Of a stretch of 12,107 nucleotides of DNA, positions 9,175 through 12,107 are shown piece by piece; within the stretch, counting starts at the first letter, position 1, and every line of letters starts with the position of its first letter. A program made the position numbers and the translations under genes. Origin of the DNA: Cochliopodium minus. Taxonomy: Eukaryota > Discosea > Himatismenida > Cochliopodiidae. Location of the stretch: positions 134,492 through 146,598 of the forward strand of contig JAMYWO010000090.1 in the NCBI GenBank assembly GCA_024220525.1, written 5' to 3'. The notes under the pieces are model-generated. The model ran no database searches, was not told the origin of the DNA, and was given only the letters and a program-made list of their open reading frames with translations.

Positions 9175-9364
9175 GAAACTTCTGCTTGTATATATATCCC
9201 ATCCAAATATACTCCAAATGTGCAGTGGATGATGGATTGTTGTTTTTGATGGCGAATATATACGGTTTGTTGTATAAGAAATAGAAACTCCTGCTTGTAT
9301 TCATCAACCATCCAAATATACTCCAAATTTGCAGTAGTTGATAGATTGTTTTATTTTTCGATAG
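9175..9364. repeat. Diverged tandem duplication, ~80-bp copies at 109-base period
   Basis: Copies lie at about 9175-9255 and 9284-9364. Shared blocks are GAAACT-TCTGCTTGTAT, then CCATCCAAATATACTCCAAAT, then TGCAGT and GAT-GATTGTT, in the same order with substitutions between. This is old, decayed sequence that was once duplicated, with no protein frame conserved across both copies. Confidence 0.75.
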
Positions 9365-9412
9365 AAATGAATAGCATTTTACACATAAAATTCTTAGTTC
9401 TGTTGGATGTCT

Positions 9413-9508
9413 TTGAATTCCAGTTTAATCATTTCCTCCTTGAATAACAGTCTATCCATTTCCTCCTTGAATACCAGTCTACCCATTTCCTCCTTTAATA
9501 CCAGTTTA
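9413..9508. repeat. 27-bp minisatellite, 3.5 units
   Basis: Units lie at 9413-9439, 9440-9466, 9467-9493 and a partial one at 9494-9508. The consensus is TTGAATACCAGTCTA, then CCCATTTCCTCC. Because 27 is a multiple of three, one plus-strand frame reads a 9-residue Ser/Leu/Asn repeat, but no start context or conserved protein supports coding. Confidence 0.9.
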
Positions 9509-9531
9509 TGTAGAAAAAATAACCTAAGAAA

Positions 9532-9557
9532 AAAAATGGGAGTAGTATCCCATTTTT
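9532..9557. repeat. Hairpin with 10-bp perfect stem and 6-base loop
   Basis: AAAAATGGGA pairs exactly with TCCCATTTTT across GTAGTA. It lies just after the 27-bp minisatellite and about 65 bases beyond the transposase stop, so it falls in the likely 3' flank of that gene. It could be a transcript-end structure or an element-end remnant. Confidence 0.65.
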
Positions 9558-9621
9558 ACTGTACTCAATTTTTTTTAATTTGTCTCTTCTATTTTTCAAA
9601 AAAAATTTGAAAAGGCAATTT

Positions 9622-11744
9622 TTATTTATTTCTATTTCCAAGATAGAGAGTTTTGATTATTTGTCTTGCAAGCCTAATTCTTTTTAAAACTTTTTTGAGC
9701 TTTGGATTTAAAGGTAAAAAGTTCTTATCAAAAACATCCCTCCTCTTGATAAATCTTGTATTAGGGTTGGTATATTTCCTCGATAATTTGTCCTCCAACT
9801 GTCAAATCAATAAAATAAATTCATTTTAATAATTTATCACACTATTTTACCCTTTGTGGTAGTTTTGTCTCATTTCTATTTGAATTTTGCAAAATCTTTG
9901 ATCTAATTGTTCTCCTAGAGAAGTGTTCCAAAGGATAAAATAAATACTTCATTGTTGCGATAGTCAAGAGATCTATCAAATCTTTGATAGCATCGATCAG
10001 TGGTTTTGGTCTATTTATTAAAATTTTAAAGGATTGGTTTATTGATTCAGCTACATTGGTTGTGAAATCCTCATTGATCATCAGTTGCTTTTTTTGTCTT
10101 CTGTCTTCATTTTGTGCTTTGAATTTTGTTCTATAATCAAACTGAAGAAAAACCTTTTTTTTGTAAATACCATCATTCCAAGTTCTTTCAAAATAATTCA
10201 AATAAATTGTAGGATCTGCTTCATATTGGTTAAAAGTTGTTCTGATTCTTCGCTTGAAATCCTTCAATTTTTTTTTATATTTCATTTCTCATTTGTTGAA
10301 TTAAAAAATTTAAAATAAACTAATATTTACCATATAGTTTTGGGGAAATAAAGATTCTTCCCATGTATCATGAAAAAATTTTTGTAGTATTTTGACAGCA
10401 GCATTTGCGAGATCTCCACTTTTCTTATAATTTTTATGAATAAAATTTTTATTATCTCTCAACCAATGGACCATACATCCCAAAATAGAGGTAGGTTTGA
10501 ATATCTTTTTGGCCACTAAAAATAAATGATAAATATTTTTCTAAAAAGATAAATTTGGTTAAATTAGATTACTATTCATCAATCCTATCTCGAAATCACT
10601 GAAGATATAATCAAGCTTGAGATCTTTCCCAAATTGTTTGTGAATATATTCTTTGATGATTCTATAACAAATTTTATAGCTATATTTTGTTTTGGAGAAA
10701 ACAATTCCAACAAATAAAGGCAGTTGCATTGAGTTTTCTTCTAATTTGCTATCAAAATAGAAATATTTGGTTGATACAACTATAACTTGATGTTTTCGGC
10801 TGTTGAAAGAGGATACGAGTTTGAAAGTTCCATGAATGTACCTTTTTTTTTATTTTTTTTCAATATAAAAATTTTCAAAAAAAGAAATTAATTTACCAAG
10901 TTTTAAATTTTTCAAAATCTTTTAATAAAACTTGGTCTCCCAATACCAATACGGGTTCCTCTTTCTTGTCTGTATTAATGCCAACAATGAAAGGTTTGAA
11001 TTTTTCTTTTATTTCAGTGATTTCATTTCCATAAGACATCTGTTCATTGTTCAATTGTTTGATAGACTTTAATGAAGATAAGGATACATAAGGAATTTGA
11101 TAATCAACAAGGTCTTTCATTTCCAAATTCTTGTAGATATAATCTGTTGGATTTATATCATAATAAGATCTAAAAGGAAAATTTTTTTATAGTTTTTGAA
11201 ATAATTTTTTGTTAATTTAACTAACTTTTTCAGTAATTGATTGTGCACATTCCCCACTGTATGATCTTTTAATAATTTTCCTAAAATATCACGTTGCTGT
11301 TTATTAACATAAACATTTGTTTTAGGAATAATAAATTGATCAGTTCCACTCGAATCAAAAGCACAAGGATGTATTGGATCATTATTTGTATCAATTACTT
11401 TTTTTTTTTTTAATGATTCAGAACAAAGATCACCATGTATATTTGTCGATAATTGTTACAAATAAAATTTGAAATCGATTGGCAACACTTCCTCCAATAG
11501 TGACATAATACTTTAATTCAACTGGACATTTTTGTGAACATCCAAAATGCAATGAATATTTCTCTCTTGATTTTCTACTTTTATAATTATGTAAAATCAA
11601 CATTTTTCGTCCTTCATGGAAAAAGGTATTCGAAGCAAAGAATTTTTCTATTATTTTTTCATTAGCAAAGCATTCAAATGTAACTGAAAAATTAGGCTCT
11701 TTAGGAATAGTGACAAAATTTGTGTTAAATAAATACTTTTGCAT
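9622..11744 (-). mobile_element. Mutator-like (MULE) transposase gene, decayed, 6 exons
   Basis: Exons are 11744-11226, 11169-10897, 10841-10573, 10515-10331, 10261-9851 and 9798-9622, and all are GT-AG and phase-consistent. Summed, they are 611 codons plus one extra base. The N-terminus has a C-x3-C and later H/C pattern (HFGCSQKC to HGDLC), like the FLYWCH/WRKY-type zinc finger of MULEs. The catalytic core reads WYI-HGTFKLV, then SDFEIGLMN, then GCMVHWLRDN and TNVAESINQSF, in MULE order. Two defects are visible. One extra base at about 11438 puts the frame into a TGA at 11432-11430, although the next frame continues correctly (HGDLCSES). The first catalytic Asp (DGTF in the family) is His. 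Splicing of 10573 to 10515 creates an ATG across the junction and restores LMNMAKKIF. No terminal inverted repeat or target duplication was identified, so the element borders are unknown. It is probably inactive. Confidence 0.85.
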
Positions 11745-12107
11745 TATTTTTTTTATTTAATTTTTGAATAGACAAAAAATCAAATAGTCAAAATTTTGTT
11801 TGAAATATTTATTTGAGTCAAAGATAATTGTTTTCAACTGATTGAGAAAAATATTAATTATTTGAGTTTTTTTTATTTCTTTTCTATTTCAATCATTTTT
11901 TTCTTTTTATTCAAAAATTTAATCTATTTTCCATTTTCTATTCATTTACATGATTTTCTTTTTGTTTCCATTCAAACATAAAACTCAACAATCAATTGGA
12001 TAATTGAATAAACAATAAATACAAATAGGTAAATTTTAGTTTTTTAAACATTTTTATTTTGTTTTGAATTTTCAAATTTTTGTTTTTGTTTTTTAAAAAC
12101 ATTTTCT
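11745..12107. other. AT-rich sequence upstream of the transposase, no gene seen
   Basis: These 363 bases run from the transposase start to the window edge. They are dominated by T-runs and ATTCAA-type strings. It is the likely promoter side of the MULE and should contain or precede its outer end, but no repeat matching the other flank was found by eye. Confidence 0.5.

Larger units (their letters stand above)
8835..9621. other. Repeat-rich intergenic region between convergent genes
   Basis: It lies between the stop of the RCC1 gene and the stop of the MULE transposase. Open frames here are short and arise from repeats, and I see no gene. It contains a diverged 109-base-period duplication, a 27-bp minisatellite, an A8T8 palindrome and two hairpins, each listed separately. 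Confidence 0.75.

Noticed and set aside
9048-9326. Minus-strand frame of 92 codons
   Set aside because: It runs through the diverged 109-base duplication, and the two copies are read in different frames, so it is not a conserved protein.
7243-9508. Relation between the 30-bp repeat at 7243 and the 27-bp minisatellite at 9413
   Set aside because: Both contain CCATTT and a later CCT, but the rest does not align well enough to claim common origin.
9350-12107. Terminal inverted repeats of the MULE
   Set aside because: Comparing the two flanks by eye gave only weak AT-rich matches inside or near coding sequence. The outer end may lie beyond the window.

Overview
The window is from an AT-rich nuclear genome of a protist. 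The genes are split by short GT-AG introns, most of them 53 to 320 nt and T-rich on the sense strand. No operons, Shine-Dalgarno sites or bacterial gene packing are visible. RCC1-repeat and ankyrin-repeat genes sharing a C-terminal box, a glutaredoxin-DEP-DUF547 fusion and a Mutator-like element together suggest a free-living amoeboid or flagellate protist (Anaeramoeba-like or heterolobosean-like genomes come to mind), but the species cannot be fixed from this sequence. The intact genes read with the standard code.

Layout. (1) 1-183, plus strand: the 3' part of an RCC1-repeat gene cut by the window edge. (2) 4852-233, minus strand: a seven-exon gene for a protein of at least 1019 residues, with a glutaredoxin fold, a DEP domain, a DUF547 domain, a polar linker and a C-terminal part with an SH3-like segment. 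Its first exon is unresolved. (3) 7128-5372, minus strand: an ankyrin-repeat gene broken by at least five in-frame TAA codons and at least two frameshifts, so a pseudogene. (4) 7472-8834, plus strand: an apparently intact three-exon gene for a seven-bladed RCC1 propeller, divergent from (3). (5) 8835-9621: an intergenic stretch rich in diverged repeats, a 27-bp minisatellite and hairpins. (6) 11744-9622, minus strand: a six-exon Mutator-like (MULE) transposase with a one-base frameshift and a His where the first catalytic Asp is expected. (7) 11745-12107: AT-rich sequence upstream of the transposase, with no gene seen.

Connections. The RCC1 protein (4) and the broken ankyrin protein (3) end in the same module of about 50 residues: W-x4-H, then a hydrophobic helix, then LPK-x-L-x-F-x-I-I. 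In both, a repeat-type recognition domain is followed by this F-box-like tail, which suggests a lineage-specific adaptor family; the ankyrin copy is dead. The Grx-DEP-DUF547 protein is the best conserved gene and looks like a membrane- or signalling-associated multidomain protein, but its redox and putative catalytic cysteines appear altered.

All gene models come from reading frames and splice-phase consistency by eye. No database search was run.
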